A DNA stretch of 64,000 nucleotides from Ignavibacteriales bacterium. Its GTDB lineage: Bacteria; Bacteroidota; Ignavibacteria; Ignavibacteriales; Ignavibacteriaceae. Below the pieces are notes generated by a model that was given only the letters and a program-made list of their open reading frames with translations, searched no databases and was not told where the DNA came from. Below, one piece after another: positions 8,997-17,677 of this stretch. The stretch lies in contig JADJMD010000013.1 in the NCBI GenBank assembly GCA_016709765.1, forward strand, positions 930,001-994,000, given 5' to 3'. Each line of letters begins with the position of its first letter. The first letter of the stretch is position 1. The position numbers and the translations under genes were made by a program.

Positions 8997-9348
8997 ATGT
9001 TTTCTTATTGTAAAAAGTTACACCTTCACTTTTTAGTTTTTTAATCCACAATTCCTCAAGTGAATTTAGTTCAGTATCTAGTTCTTTTTCTGTTTCGTTT
9101 TTTAATTCAAGCTCATCAAGAACTTTAATTTCAAAATTGTTTTTGCCATGTTTCTTATAATCATCAACAATGTCCTGGTAAGGAAAACTTCCCATCGTTA
9201 ATGTAAACTCAAATCTTCTTAAAACTGCCGGCAGATTTTTACTTGTACCAATGTACATTTTGTTATCAATATTATTATGCACAGCATAAACACCCACCGG
9301 CTGTTTTTGCTGCTTGTAATCTTTTGTTAATTGTTTTTTATTTATCAT
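8995..9348 (-). CDS. GIY-YIG domain protein
   Basis: A 117-residue protein with the GIY-YIG nuclease fold: GVYAVHNN near residue 19, then MYIGTSKN near residue 31, then a conserved arginine in LRRFEF (about 44-45). Such small stand-alone proteins are predicted endonucleases, but their substrates are mostly unknown. The last stretch (KKLKSEGVTFYNKK) is basic. It is leftward and lies 5 bases after the stop of the lipase-like gene, so it is the second gene of that transcript. Confidence 0.8.
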   Translation of the reverse strand: MINKKQLTKDYKQQKQPVGVYAVHNNIDNKMYIGTSKNLPAVLRRFEFTLTMGSFPYQDIVDDYKKHGKNNFEIKVLDELELKNETEKELDTELNSLEELWIKKLKSEGVTFYNKKT

Positions 9349-9353
9349 AAAAG

Positions 9354-9920
9354 TTATAACTGATTTATTATTTCCCTTACTAATTTAGAATTTATTAACA
9401 TCGAAGAATGCATAATTGAAATAAATCTTTTATTTGAGGCAATATTCCAAATAGAGCTTTTGTTTGGTATAATCATTAAATCAAATGGAGTTCTGTATGA
9501 ATAAATATTTAAACCATTTAACAAATGTTCTTTTTCTTTCAAACTTTTCATGAAACCACTATTTGGACGTAATTGTTTTATTCCTTTGCCGGGATATAAA
9601 TAAGAAAGATAGCTGCCATGATGAGGCGAAGAAATTGTAATCAGTTTGTTAACTCTTTCAATGCCGCCAAGCTCTTGCAAATAATATCTACAAATTATTC
9701 CACCCATACTAAAACCAATAAGTATAAATTTAGAATCAGGCTCAAGATTTTGTTCAATCTTGTCTTTAAGTTTTATTGCAAGGTCTTCAATTCCATACTT
9801 TGCATCGATCGGCTTAAGGGTTGGCGCAAAACAGTTATGTCCCTGTGCTTCAAGTTTCTTCTTTATGTAAAAGAATATTTTTCCTGTGCTGATAAAACCA
9901 TGTACTAAAACAATATTCAT
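9354..9920 (-). CDS. Alpha/beta-hydrolase, lipase/esterase-like
   Basis: A 188-residue cytoplasmic hydrolase without signal peptide. It opens with IVLVHGF, carries the nucleophile elbow GFSMGG (serine 71), the SSPHHGS strand near residue 98 typical of the EstA/triacylglycerol-lipase group, and a late histidine in IMHSSML (about residue 171) that can complete the triad with an aspartate near residue 147. Substrate unknown. The gene is transcribed leftward and is followed closely by the GIY-YIG gene. Confidence 0.85.
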   Translation of the reverse strand: MNIVLVHGFISTGKIFFYIKKKLEAQGHNCFAPTLKPIDAKYGIEDLAIKLKDKIEQNLEPDSKFILIGFSMGGIICRYYLQELGGIERVNKLITISSPHHGSYLSYLYPGKGIKQLRPNSGFMKSLKEKEHLLNGLNIYSYRTPFDLMIIPNKSSIWNIASNKRFISIMHSSMLINSKLVREIINQL

Positions 9921-9962
9921 TTCATATTTTAATTCTTAAGCACAAAAATATTTGCAACACGA

Positions 9963-10613
9963 TTATTTTGCTTCTCTATTCTGATCAATCCAGTAACCCC
10001 AAAGAATAATTAACCATTGTGCATTACCCACAATTCCAATTGCTTCAACAGAAGGTGGCGGTGGACCAATAAGATTTGAAATATACATAACGACTAAGAA
10101 CACAATTAATCCTATAAGAGAATATGTTCCGATTTTATTTTTTGTTTTAGTTGCTTTGTAGTAGAGATAAACTCCCAAACTAAAAATCAACCCTTCAATA
10201 ATTAGAGTTGCAGCAAAACTATTCCACAAACCAAATCCAACTTTTAAACTGTAACCAGGAAAAATTGGAAGATCGGGAATATGAACAAGTAAATCTAAAA
10301 ACCAATGGCTTACAACAAGTAACCCAAGTATTATTGCTGTCTTGGAATTCTTTTTGATAATAAAATAAACCATCCCAAATAAAACAGCCCAAACAATTAC
10401 TCCAAATAAACTATGGGTAAAAGGGTAGTAAGTAAAATCTAAAGGAGTAACTGATGTAACACCTGGTTTTATTTCTGCTTTTTCAACTCCAAGCAGAAGA
10501 AGTACCGGCCATATAAGATCAATCCATTGTGCGGCCATAAAATAAGTTCCAAGTGATGCAGACTTTTCAAATTTCTTTCCTGCAAACCCTGCCCCGAAAT
10601 GTCCGATAAACAT
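9963..10613 (-). CDS. Multi-pass membrane protein, DUF457/YdjM-like
   Basis: A 216-residue integral membrane protein with about six helices. Conserved-looking polar motifs at membrane edges (HFGAGF near residue 5, YPFTHSLFG near 63, SHWFLDLLVHIPD near 102) are arranged as in the DUF457/YdjM-type proteins often labelled metal-dependent membrane hydrolases. The histidine and aspartate pairs could bind metal, but this is inference. It starts 12 bases after the stop of the beta-propeller-like protein gene and likely shares its transcript. Confidence 0.7.
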   Translation of the reverse strand: MFIGHFGAGFAGKKFEKSASLGTYFMAAQWIDLIWPVLLLLGVEKAEIKPGVTSVTPLDFTYYPFTHSLFGVIVWAVLFGMVYFIIKKNSKTAIILGLLVVSHWFLDLLVHIPDLPIFPGYSLKVGFGLWNSFAATLIIEGLIFSLGVYLYYKATKTKNKIGTYSLIGLIVFLVVMYISNLIGPPPPSVEAIGIVGNAQWLIILWGYWIDQNREAK

Positions 10614-10625
10614 AATTTTTTCCTT

Positions 10626-11558
10626 CTATTTCTTCAACGTAGTTTTAAAAATTCTGCTTAGTCCATTCTCATATTTCTTCATCTCATTTAAAAAATCCTG
10701 GATCGAAGATAATCCTAAATTTTTATTATTGATGTGACTTCTTTTACTTGTAAAATATAAAGTGTTTGTTTTTGCATCAACAAATGGACAATAATCCATT
10801 TTATTAGAATTGATTTCTTCTCCTAAATTCTTTGCCTGTGTCCAAATAGTATCTGAAACTTTATAACTGATGTATAAATCACCGCTTCCAAAACCATCTT
10901 CTCTTTGATAAGCAGTAAAGATAATATAAGTTTCATCCGGTGCAACAAACGCATTGAACTCATATCCATCTGAATTTATTGAATCGTTTAATGAAACAGG
11001 TTCTAAATATTTTCCCTCTTTCCAATAACTAACAAAAATATCATCCTTTCCTTTGGTTGATCTTTCATCGCAAGTGAAATAGAAATTATTATTGTTGGCT
11101 ATTGATGGGTAAAATTCATTTGCAGGTGAATTAATAGGTTCACCTAAATTTATTGGACTTGACCATTCGGTATTTTTATTTTCTCTCTGAACATACCAGA
11201 TATCAAAGTCTTTAGTTTTATTTTCAGTATTATCTAATGGTCTGTTTGAAGCAAAAAATAATTTTAATCCATCTGAGGAAAGAAACGGTTCTATCTCAAA
11301 ATATTTTCCGGAGAAGCTAACCATCTCAGGATTTGACCAAACATCGTTTATTTTTTTGGAAGTGGCAATAAAAGATACTTCATCAACGTAGCTTTGAACA
11401 GAAAAATAAATTTCATCCCCCTCAGAAGATATTGCAAGATCCCTTACGTTTGGAAATGGTGAAAATATTTCTGGCAGGAATGGTTCTACGTTCTTTTCTT
11501 GAGCAAATGAGATTGAAGAAATAAAGACCAGGATTGTGGTAAGTATAAATAGTTTCAT
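10626..11558 (-). CDS. Secreted PD40/TolB-type beta-propeller protein
   Basis: A 310-residue exported protein: signal peptide to about residue 19 (ISSISFAQ), then repeated WD40-like PD40 blades, each with a DGxxIYFxS-like core (ISSEGDEIYFSV, SSDGLKLFFASNRP, ANNNNFYFTCDERS, APDETYIIFTAYQ, DAKTNTLYFTSKRS). These form a propeller of five or six blades as in TolB-related proteins. No OmpA domain follows. Role unknown; probably periplasmic or surface protein binding. Confidence 0.82.
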   Translation of the reverse strand: MKLFILTTILVFISSISFAQEKNVEPFLPEIFSPFPNVRDLAISSEGDEIYFSVQSYVDEVSFIATSKKINDVWSNPEMVSFSGKYFEIEPFLSSDGLKLFFASNRPLDNTENKTKDFDIWYVQRENKNTEWSSPINLGEPINSPANEFYPSIANNNNFYFTCDERSTKGKDDIFVSYWKEGKYLEPVSLNDSINSDGYEFNAFVAPDETYIIFTAYQREDGFGSGDLYISYKVSDTIWTQAKNLGEEINSNKMDYCPFVDAKTNTLYFTSKRSHINNKNLGLSSIQDFLNEMKKYENGLSRIFKTTLKK

Positions 11559-11689
11559 AATATTCTGCCTAATGTTGATATTGATCGTTATTCGTTTGAA
11601 ATATATATAAGTGTGACTTTACATTCAATAAAATTGAACTCACCATTTAAGGTTGTTTAAAAGCGATGTAGTAAGTGTTATTCGGGATA

Positions 11690-11749
11690 AGCTCTGGTGG
11701 GAATCTATTGTTAATCATCATTCAGATTCCCGATCAAGTCGGGAATGAC
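11690..11749. repeat. Intergenic dyad of the GATTCCCG...CGGGAATGAC type
   Basis: Contains GATTCCCGATCAAGTC followed by GGGAATGAC, plus an upstream inverted partner (GGGAATC). The same core recurs, with changes, at 34.5, 54.2 and 55.3 kb. It looks like a widespread small intergenic repeat of the ATTCCC/GGGAAT class. Confidence 0.7.
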
Positions 11750-11809
11750 AAGAAAAATAACTACCCTTCCTTCATACTCAACTGAATTCGTTTTCTTTCA
11801 ATATCAATA

Positions 11810-13891
11810 TCAATAACCTCTAACTATTATTTTCTGGTCTAACTTTAGCACCTCGGAAGGGTCTTTAATAAAACGATCTGTTATTTGAGAAATGTGAAGC
11901 AAGCCGTTTTCTTTTATTCCTATATCTACAAAAGCACCAAACTTAGTAAGATTTGTTATTACACCCGGCAAACGCATTCCCGGTTTTAAATCTGTTATTT
12001 CGTTTATCGTTTCTGAAAATGAAAATACTTCTGCTTTGCCTCTTGGATCCAGCCCCGGCTTTTCCAATTCCTGCATAATATCTTTTAACGTTGGCAAACC
12101 GACTGTATCTGTTACATAATTATTGACATCTATCTGCTGACGTAAATTTGCGGTTTCAATTAATGATTTTACTGGTTGGGATAAATCCTTTGCCATCTTT
12201 GCAACTATGGAATAACTTTCCGGATGAACAGCGCTGTTATCAAGCGGATTTTCAGCACCGGGAATTCTTAAAAATCCTGCAGACTGCTCAAATGCTTTTG
12301 CACCCAGTCCGCTTACCTTTATCAGTTCTTTGCGCGAACGAAAAGTTTTATTCTCACGACGGTATTTTATAATTGATTTTGCAAGCTTCGGTCCGATACC
12401 CGATACATAACTAAGTAAATTCTGGCTGGCCGTATTTAAATTTACCCCAACCTGGTTTACCGCAGATGTTACTACCTTATCCAGACCATCTTTCAAATCA
12501 TCCTGGTTTACATCGTGTTGATACTGTCCTACGCCAATTGACTTTGCATCGATTTTAACAAGCTCGGCAAGCGGGTCCATCAACCGTCTTCCGATAGAAA
12601 TTGCACCGCGGAAAGTTAAATCGAGATCAGGGAACTCCTCTCTCGCAGTTTCAGAAGCAGAATAAATTGATGCGCCGGCTTCGTTTACCATAAATATTTC
12701 TGTTGTGCTCGTTTCACCAATCAGAGATTTTATAAACCTTTCCGTCTCCCTGCCTGCAGTTCCGTTTCCGATTGCAATTGCTTCAACTTTATATTTTTTC
12801 AACAGCCCTGTTACTTTTTCAGTTGCTTCATCTACTTTTGGCTGCGGAGGATGTGGAAAGATAGTATCCTGATGCAACAGGTTTCCCTGCTGATCAAGAC
12901 AGACAAGTTTACAGCCTGTCCTGAAACCGGGATCAATTGCCATTGTAACTTTTGGACCGAGCGGAGGAGACAAAAGTAACTGGCGCAGATTTTCAGAAAA
13001 TACTCGGATTGCCTCTTCATCGGCTTTTGCTTTAGAACTGTTTTTAAATTCGGTTTCAATTGAAGGTGCCAATAATCTTTTGTGAGCATCTTTAATTGCT
13101 AACCCGACCTGAACCGCAGATTCATTTTTATTTTTTATAAAGATTTTTTCCAGGCTCTCAATTGCGTTTTCATTATCTATTGAAATCGATACACGCAAAA
13201 TCCCTTCCTGTTCTGCTCTGCGTATTGCAAGCAGACGGTGACCTGCACAGCGTTCTAACGGTTCGCTAAAATCAAAGTAGTCCAGGTATTTTGTTCCTTC
13301 ATCTTTCTTTTTCTCAATTACTTTTGAACTGATTATTGCTTCACGCTCAAATAGCTGTCTTATTTTATTCCGCGCATCTGTGTTTTCATTAATCCATTCT
13401 GCAATAATATCTCTTGCCCCGGCTAATGCTGATTCAATATCCGGCACTTCATCATTTAAATATTTTTCTGCAATCTTATCTAACTTATCTTCCTTCTGCG
13501 CCATTATTATTTCTGCAAGAGGTTCCAATCCTTTTTCCCGCGCGGCACTTGCCCTTGTTTTTCGTTTTGGTTTGTATGGAAGATAAATGTCTTCAAGCTC
13601 TGCCATATTCCAGCAGTTATTAATTTTCATTTCTAATTCAGGAGTTAACAATTCCTGGTCGTTAATGCTTTTAAGAATAGCTTCGCGTCTCTTAACCAAT
13701 TCCAGCAATCGTTTCCATTCCTTTTCAATTGCTGTTACTTCTGTTTCATCAAGACTTCCGGTAGCCTCTTTCCTGTAGCGGGAGATAAAAGGAATTGTCG
13801 CTCCCTCCTCTAACAGTTTAACTGTGTTTGAAACCTGTGATTTATTTATGGTGAGCGTGCTGCATATATGTTTAACTAAAATATCTGTCAT
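11810..13891 (-). CDS. tex: Tex, transcription accessory / S1 RNA-binding protein (3' frameshift)
   Basis: Tex is a nucleic-acid-binding protein that affects transcription. The order of domains is normal: N-terminal helical Tex domain, YqgF/RNase H-like domain (TMAIDPGFRTGCKLVCLD, about residue 317), helix-hairpin-helix region (LLSYVSGIGPKLAKSI, about 495-510), and an S1 domain starting GMRLPGVITNLTKFGAFVD. The reading frame stops after KIIVRGY, inside the last S1 strand. In the next frame the expected ending VIDIDIERKRIQLSMKEG continues to a stop at 11761. One extra G in the GG at 11817-11818 explains this. The product as written lacks about 16 residues; function may be partly kept. Confidence 0.93.
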   Translation of the reverse strand: MTDILVKHICSTLTINKSQVSNTVKLLEEGATIPFISRYRKEATGSLDETEVTAIEKEWKRLLELVKRREAILKSINDQELLTPELEMKINNCWNMAELEDIYLPYKPKRKTRASAAREKGLEPLAEIIMAQKEDKLDKIAEKYLNDEVPDIESALAGARDIIAEWINENTDARNKIRQLFEREAIISSKVIEKKKDEGTKYLDYFDFSEPLERCAGHRLLAIRRAEQEGILRVSISIDNENAIESLEKIFIKNKNESAVQVGLAIKDAHKRLLAPSIETEFKNSSKAKADEEAIRVFSENLRQLLLSPPLGPKVTMAIDPGFRTGCKLVCLDQQGNLLHQDTIFPHPPQPKVDEATEKVTGLLKKYKVEAIAIGNGTAGRETERFIKSLIGETSTTEIFMVNEAGASIYSASETAREEFPDLDLTFRGAISIGRRLMDPLAELVKIDAKSIGVGQYQHDVNQDDLKDGLDKVVTSAVNQVGVNLNTASQNLLSYVSGIGPKLAKSIIKYRRENKTFRSRKELIKVSGLGAKAFEQSAGFLRIPGAENPLDNSAVHPESYSIVAKMAKDLSQPVKSLIETANLRQQIDVNNYVTDTVGLPTLKDIMQELEKPGLDPRGKAEVFSFSETINEITDLKPGMRLPGVITNLTKFGAFVDIGIKENGLLHISQITDRFIKDPSEVLKLDQKIIVRGY

Positions 13892-13937
13892 TGTTTTCTG
13901 TAAAATGAGTTGATAAAAACCGTGAGGTAAAGTAATA

Positions 13938-15002
13938 TTATTTAGATCTTAAATACTGTTTCGGATAATCTTCCAAATCCACGTTCAATTTTTTAGCTGC
14001 ATGTAAAGCCCAGTACGGATCACGCAGCATTTCTCTTGCAAGTAAAACAATATCAGCTTGTGCAGAATTAATAATTTGCTCTGCTTGTTCTGCTGTTGTT
14101 ATTAAACCAACACCACCAGTAATAATATTAGCTTGATTTTTTATTTTTTCTGCAAATGGAATTTGATAACCCGGGCCTATGGGAATTTTTGCATTAGAAA
14201 TATTTCCACCACTGGAACAGTCTATTAAATCAACTCCAATATCTTTTAGCCACTTTGCTAACTGAATAGATTGGTCAATATCCCAACCACCCTCAACCCA
14301 ATCAGTTGAGGAAATTCTTACAAACAAAGGTGTTCCATCTGGAATTATTTTTCTAACAGATTTTGCTAACTCGATTGTAAAGCGGCATCTATTTTGAAGG
14401 TTCCCGCCATATTGATCTGTCCTTTTATTTGATAGTGGAGAAAGAAATTCGTGAACTAAATATCCATGTGCAAAATGTAATTCAATAACTTCAAAACCAG
14501 CGTCTACACTTCTTTTTGCTGCATCGGCGAATTGATTAATGACGAGTTTAATATCATTTTCATTCATTTCTTTTGGAAGTGGAAAATTATCAGCAAAGGG
14601 GATTGGACTTGGTGCCAAAGTCAACCATCCTCCGTTTTCAATTTTAACTTCTCCAGTACCTTTCCACGGCGAATAAGTTGATGCTTTTCTTCCTGCATGA
14701 GCTAGTTGGATTCCAGGGATAGAGTTTTGAGATTTTATGAACGCAGTTATCTTTTTATAAGCATTAGCCTGTTCGTTATTCCAGATTCCTGCATCATCGG
14801 AAGAAATTCTTCCTTCAGGAGAAACAGCAGTTGCTTCAGTTAATATTAAACCGGCACCCCCTACTGCGTAACTTCCGAGATGAACAAGATGCCAGTCAGT
14901 TGGAAATCCGTTTTTACTGGAATACTGACACATTGGTGATACAGTAATTCGGTTTTTTAATTCTATGGCTCTGATTTTTAGGGGTGAGAATAAGTGGCTC
15001 AT
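13938..15002 (-). CDS. NADH:flavin oxidoreductase, Old Yellow Enzyme family (YqjM/NamA-like)
   Basis: An FMN-dependent ene-reductase of 354 residues, the length of the short YqjM class. It opens MSHLFSPLKIRAIELKNRI, then SPMCQYSS with the cysteine typical of YqjM-type enzymes, the HLVHLGSYAVGGAGL stretch, HFAHGYLVHEFLSP with active-site histidines, FVRISSTDW, and the phosphate-binding end (GGVGLITTAEQAEQI, LAREMLRDPYW). Likely reduces activated C=C bonds with NAD(P)H. It lies between tex and a decayed copy of the tex start, in the same direction, so it may be a later arrival. Confidence 0.93.
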   Translation of the reverse strand: MSHLFSPLKIRAIELKNRITVSPMCQYSSKNGFPTDWHLVHLGSYAVGGAGLILTEATAVSPEGRISSDDAGIWNNEQANAYKKITAFIKSQNSIPGIQLAHAGRKASTYSPWKGTGEVKIENGGWLTLAPSPIPFADNFPLPKEMNENDIKLVINQFADAAKRSVDAGFEVIELHFAHGYLVHEFLSPLSNKRTDQYGGNLQNRCRFTIELAKSVRKIIPDGTPLFVRISSTDWVEGGWDIDQSIQLAKWLKDIGVDLIDCSSGGNISNAKIPIGPGYQIPFAEKIKNQANIITGGVGLITTAEQAEQIINSAQADIVLLAREMLRDPYWALHAAKKLNVDLEDYPKQYLRSK

Positions 15003-15171
15003 ATTTTTATTTCCGTCCTAATTGATATTACTGAAAACATCTAATTATTTTATATTAAAACATATAAATCAAACAATTCTTAAAAGATTAAAAGTTAGAT
15101 CCCCTTTTTTCGTTTAAGAAGATGAGCAATGAAACTGTAACATTAACAATTACTCCCCCAAATATAAAATA

Positions 15172-15263
15172 ACTGCATTTGATACTTGTGTTTTACTTGT
15201 AGAAAGCGTATTGCTTATATGTTCAACTAAAATTTCTGTCATTGTTATTTGTAAAATGGTTTA
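15172..15263 (-). pseudogene. Decayed copy of the tex 5' end
   Basis: On the minus strand this reads MTEILVEHISNTLSTSK and then TQVSNAV before breaking; tex itself begins MTDILVKHICSTLTINK and SQVSNTV. The nucleotide similarity also covers about 20 bases upstream of the start codon. After that the frame is lost within some 10 codons. It is a non-functional remnant about 1.3 kb upstream of the intact tex start, with the Old Yellow Enzyme gene between. Confidence 0.85.
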
Positions 15264-15308
15264 ATGTTTTTTTTCTGGAATCTAGCTTATAATATTATAA
15301 ATATTTTA

Positions 15309-15324
15309 AACTGTTGAAACAGTT
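15309..15324. repeat. Short dyad, 7-base arms
   Basis: AACTGTT and AACAGTT around a two-base loop. A similar GCTGAAACAAGTTCAGC dyad occurs at 36.5 kb. It lies in the 390-base gap downstream of the CEOS-like gene. Confidence 0.5.
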
Positions 15325-15345
15325 CTTAATTTGGCTTTGATCAGG

Positions 15346-15373
15346 TTCTAACCAGACTTAAGTCTGGTTAGAA
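15346..15373. repeat. Perfect 28-base palindrome
   Basis: The 14-base arm TTCTAACCAGACTT is followed without a loop by its exact complement. It starts 20 bases beyond the stop of the leftward dehydrogenase-like gene at 15393. There is no strong T-run after it, so it may be a repeat element or protein site rather than a simple terminator. Confidence 0.75.
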
Positions 15374-15392
15374 TGGAATTTGAATAACTATT

Positions 15393-16556
15393 TCAAACCA
15401 CTAGTTCTAGCTCTTCGATGGGTAAGTAGGGAAAGACCGACTCGCGATTCTGAAATGATATAATATTTGGTTTTTTAATTATGCCTGCATCAATATTAAT
15501 TGCTTGTTTGATTGTTTCATTTTCCTGCCAACTTTCCCGCCCTGCCACTACAGATGGTAAATGAACAAGGAGAGCAGCAGAGATAGAGCGCGATGCACTT
15601 TCCCATAGATAGCTTGGTGAATGGTCCACAGCATAATAATCAACTTTTCCAACCTTGAACATAGGATTTTTGAATGTAGTTGGTTTGGCAAAATAAAAAC
15701 CCATACCCTCGTCGCAACTGACATCAATGATCAGGCAGCCCGGTTTTAGATATGAACCCTCTTCTTCGTTTACAAACATGAGCGGATTATCAGGTTCCTG
15801 AAAGGTACCGTTTACAATAATATCAGATTCGTTTATCAAATCAGTCAACGGTCGTTTACTTCCATCGTGCTCAATTATCATCATACGAGCTTCACCTTCA
15901 TCGCCCTCCTGAATTCGAACATAGTGACAATCAAGAACCTCCTCACGAAATTCGTGATCGGGACGCTGAATGCAAATTGTGATATCTTTAAATCCGCGCG
16001 CTTTAAGAGCATATATAGCTCCACGGCTGACTGCACCAAAACTAAAAATGATTACCTTCCGCTGGTTTCCGTAATGTCCATCGATCCCTTTTAGCTGTAA
16101 TGCATGTATTACTGCACAGTAGCCTGCCATTTCGTTGTTCTTGTAAAAAGTATGGCGCCCAACCTGTCCGCCGGGTCCCCAGACAAACATATCCTCAAAA
16201 GCAATCAGCGTCTGCCTGCGATCAATAGCAGCTTGAGTGTGATCAAATTGCTGAACGCAATGCGGATAACCCCAAAGAATTCCACCTTCGCGGAGTTCTT
16301 TAAAATCTGCTAATACCGGCTTGGCAAGTATTACATTTCCAATATCCGTTAAAATTTCTTTGCGTGATGCAATACCACCGGTTAGAGCAGCAAGTTCTGA
16401 GTCTTCAATATTGAATGGCTCACCATATCCTTCTTCAAAAATCAGTTGTTTGCGAATTTGTTCCGGGAGGCGCAGCAAATGTTCCGGGTGGATAGGGATG
16501 CGCTGCTCATCTACTTTGTTTGAAGTACCAATTACTCCAAATGTTAATTTACTCAT
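15393..16556 (-). CDS. Alanine dehydrogenase/PNT-family enzyme, N5-(carboxyethyl)ornithine synthase-like
   Basis: About 387 residues. The N-terminal half has the AlaDH/PNT catalytic-domain layout (FGVIGTSNKVDEQRIPI, then HPEHL; FEEGYGEPF; VILAKP), the second half a Rossmann fold with VIIFSFGAVSRGAIYALKARG near residue 165. The short spacing and HFRE-like motifs resemble N5-(carboxyethyl)ornithine synthase more than true alanine dehydrogenase, so a reductive condensation of an amino acid with a 2-oxo acid is possible. ATG at 16556 was chosen because AAAGGA lies 7 bases upstream; the upstream TTG at 16580 has no such site. A stand-alone gene. Confidence 0.75.
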   Translation of the reverse strand: MSKLTFGVIGTSNKVDEQRIPIHPEHLLRLPEQIRKQLIFEEGYGEPFNIEDSELAALTGGIASRKEILTDIGNVILAKPVLADFKELREGGILWGYPHCVQQFDHTQAAIDRRQTLIAFEDMFVWGPGGQVGRHTFYKNNEMAGYCAVIHALQLKGIDGHYGNQRKVIIFSFGAVSRGAIYALKARGFKDITICIQRPDHEFREEVLDCHYVRIQEGDEGEARMMIIEHDGSKRPLTDLINESDIIVNGTFQEPDNPLMFVNEEEGSYLKPGCLIIDVSCDEGMGFYFAKPTTFKNPMFKVGKVDYYAVDHSPSYLWESASRSISAALLVHLPSVVAGRESWQENETIKQAINIDAGIIKKPNIISFQNRESVFPYLPIEELELVV

Positions 16557-16839
16557 ATCGTTTCCTTTATCTTTAGACAATTAAGTTCTATGGCTTCAGA
16601 ATATCGTTATCAACATTTTTAATGTACGCATTTTTTATGCTAAGTATGCTTTTTATAAAACTTTGTTCTCAATAGTGTGATATAGGAACAGAATCAAACC
16701 TTTAGATCTATCTTTTAAGAGATTATTGTAATCTTTGTATGAATAGTCCTATATAACGTAGTAATTGTCCTAACACCTTAGCATATAAAACCACTAACTT
16801 TTAAGGTTACTAAATAATTATCATTTAATGGAGTTTGTT

Positions 16840-17313
16840 ATGTTAGAAACGATGAAACCCAGCACTTCTGGTAAAAAACTGGGCTATTTTAATTACCTTA
16901 TAGCTTTCACATTTTTGTTGATGTTCTTATCTCAGGGTTGTAGTAAGGAAGAAAACCCCGCAGGCGGCGGCACTAGCACCGACTGCCAGTTGGTGGCCAA
17001 GAGCCCGGGAACCTGGGACATCACCCTCAATTTTCCTAACGGCGACCCCTATGAGTTTACCGGGATGTCAATTGTCCAGACTAGCTGCACCGTGACTATG
17101 TCAAAGACCGAGCAGGGCCAAACTATAACCGTCACCGGCCCGCTCTCGAACACGGGAGTCTGGACTGCTTCGCTCTCGCTCACGGGCGGCTACACTGCCA
17201 ACTTCTCCTGTAACTTTGGCGGTGGTCCTCCTTACACGACCATTACCAACATATCTGGAACGGATAGTGAAGGAGACACCATCTCGGGCGGCTCTGGGGC
17301 AATCACCCCCTAA
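16840..17313 (+). CDS. Lipoprotein with AT-rich leader and GC-rich mature domain
   Basis: About 157 residues. A hydrophobic signal ends in LSQGCSKEE, so the protein is lipidated at the cysteine near residue 36. The mature part is beta-rich and threonine/serine/glycine-rich (repeated TVTMSKT, TVTGPL and SLTGGY segments), a look common in secreted proteins of high-GC bacteria. The DNA of the leader is AT-rich like the neighbourhood; from about 16960 to the stop it is strikingly GC-rich. ATG at 16840 has GGAG 6 bases upstream, so it is preferred to the ATG at 16828. Function unknown. Confidence 0.75.
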   Translation: MLETMKPSTSGKKLGYFNYLIAFTFLLMFLSQGCSKEENPAGGGTSTDCQLVAKSPGTWDITLNFPNGDPYEFTGMSIVQTSCTVTMSKTEQGQTITVTGPLSNTGVWTASLSLTGGYTANFSCNFGGGPPYTTITNISGTDSEGDTISGGSGAITP

Positions 17314-17573
17314 ATCACTCTGGTAAAGCTGGATCCCAGTTGGACACAACAAGATTTCTGGCCATGGCACCTAAATTTTCTGGGTGCCATTTGGTTGGTT
17401 GAAGACAGTACTTTGACTTCTAACACGTAAATTCCGGGACTGCATCTTTTCTCCGAAAGTGTTTACTTGTCTTATCTTTCTGTTTGCATCTGAATTTGTA
17501 ATAATTAAAAGTAACATTTCTCAGGCTGACAGAGCTTGCCCTTATAAAGAGATTGTGTGATAATTAAGTGAAA

Positions 17574-17644
17574 GTCATTTCGAAGGAGTTTACGACTGAG
17601 AAATCTGTTTATTTTTACAGACTTCTCCCTGCAGTCGAAGTGAC
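17574..17644. repeat. Intergenic imperfect inverted repeat, GTCATTTCGA type
   Basis: A dyad of about 70 bases: GTCATTTCGAAGGAG ... GAGAAATCTGT on one side and ACAGACTTCTCCCTGC ... TCGAAGTGAC on the other. Elements with a GTCATTTCGA/TCGAAGTGAC frame are common intergenic repeats in Bacteroidota. It lies between the GC-rich lipoprotein gene and the leftward epimerase-like gene. The rest of this 364-base gap shows no gene. Confidence 0.7.
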
Positions 17645-17677
17645 AATACTAGTTTTCACGAGGCGTTCGCAAGATTC

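Noticed and set aside
17101..17370. A leftward 89-residue frame opposite the GC-rich lipoprotein
   Set aside because: It is a long antisense frame caused by high GC; the plus-strand lipoprotein has a ribosome site and a signal peptide.
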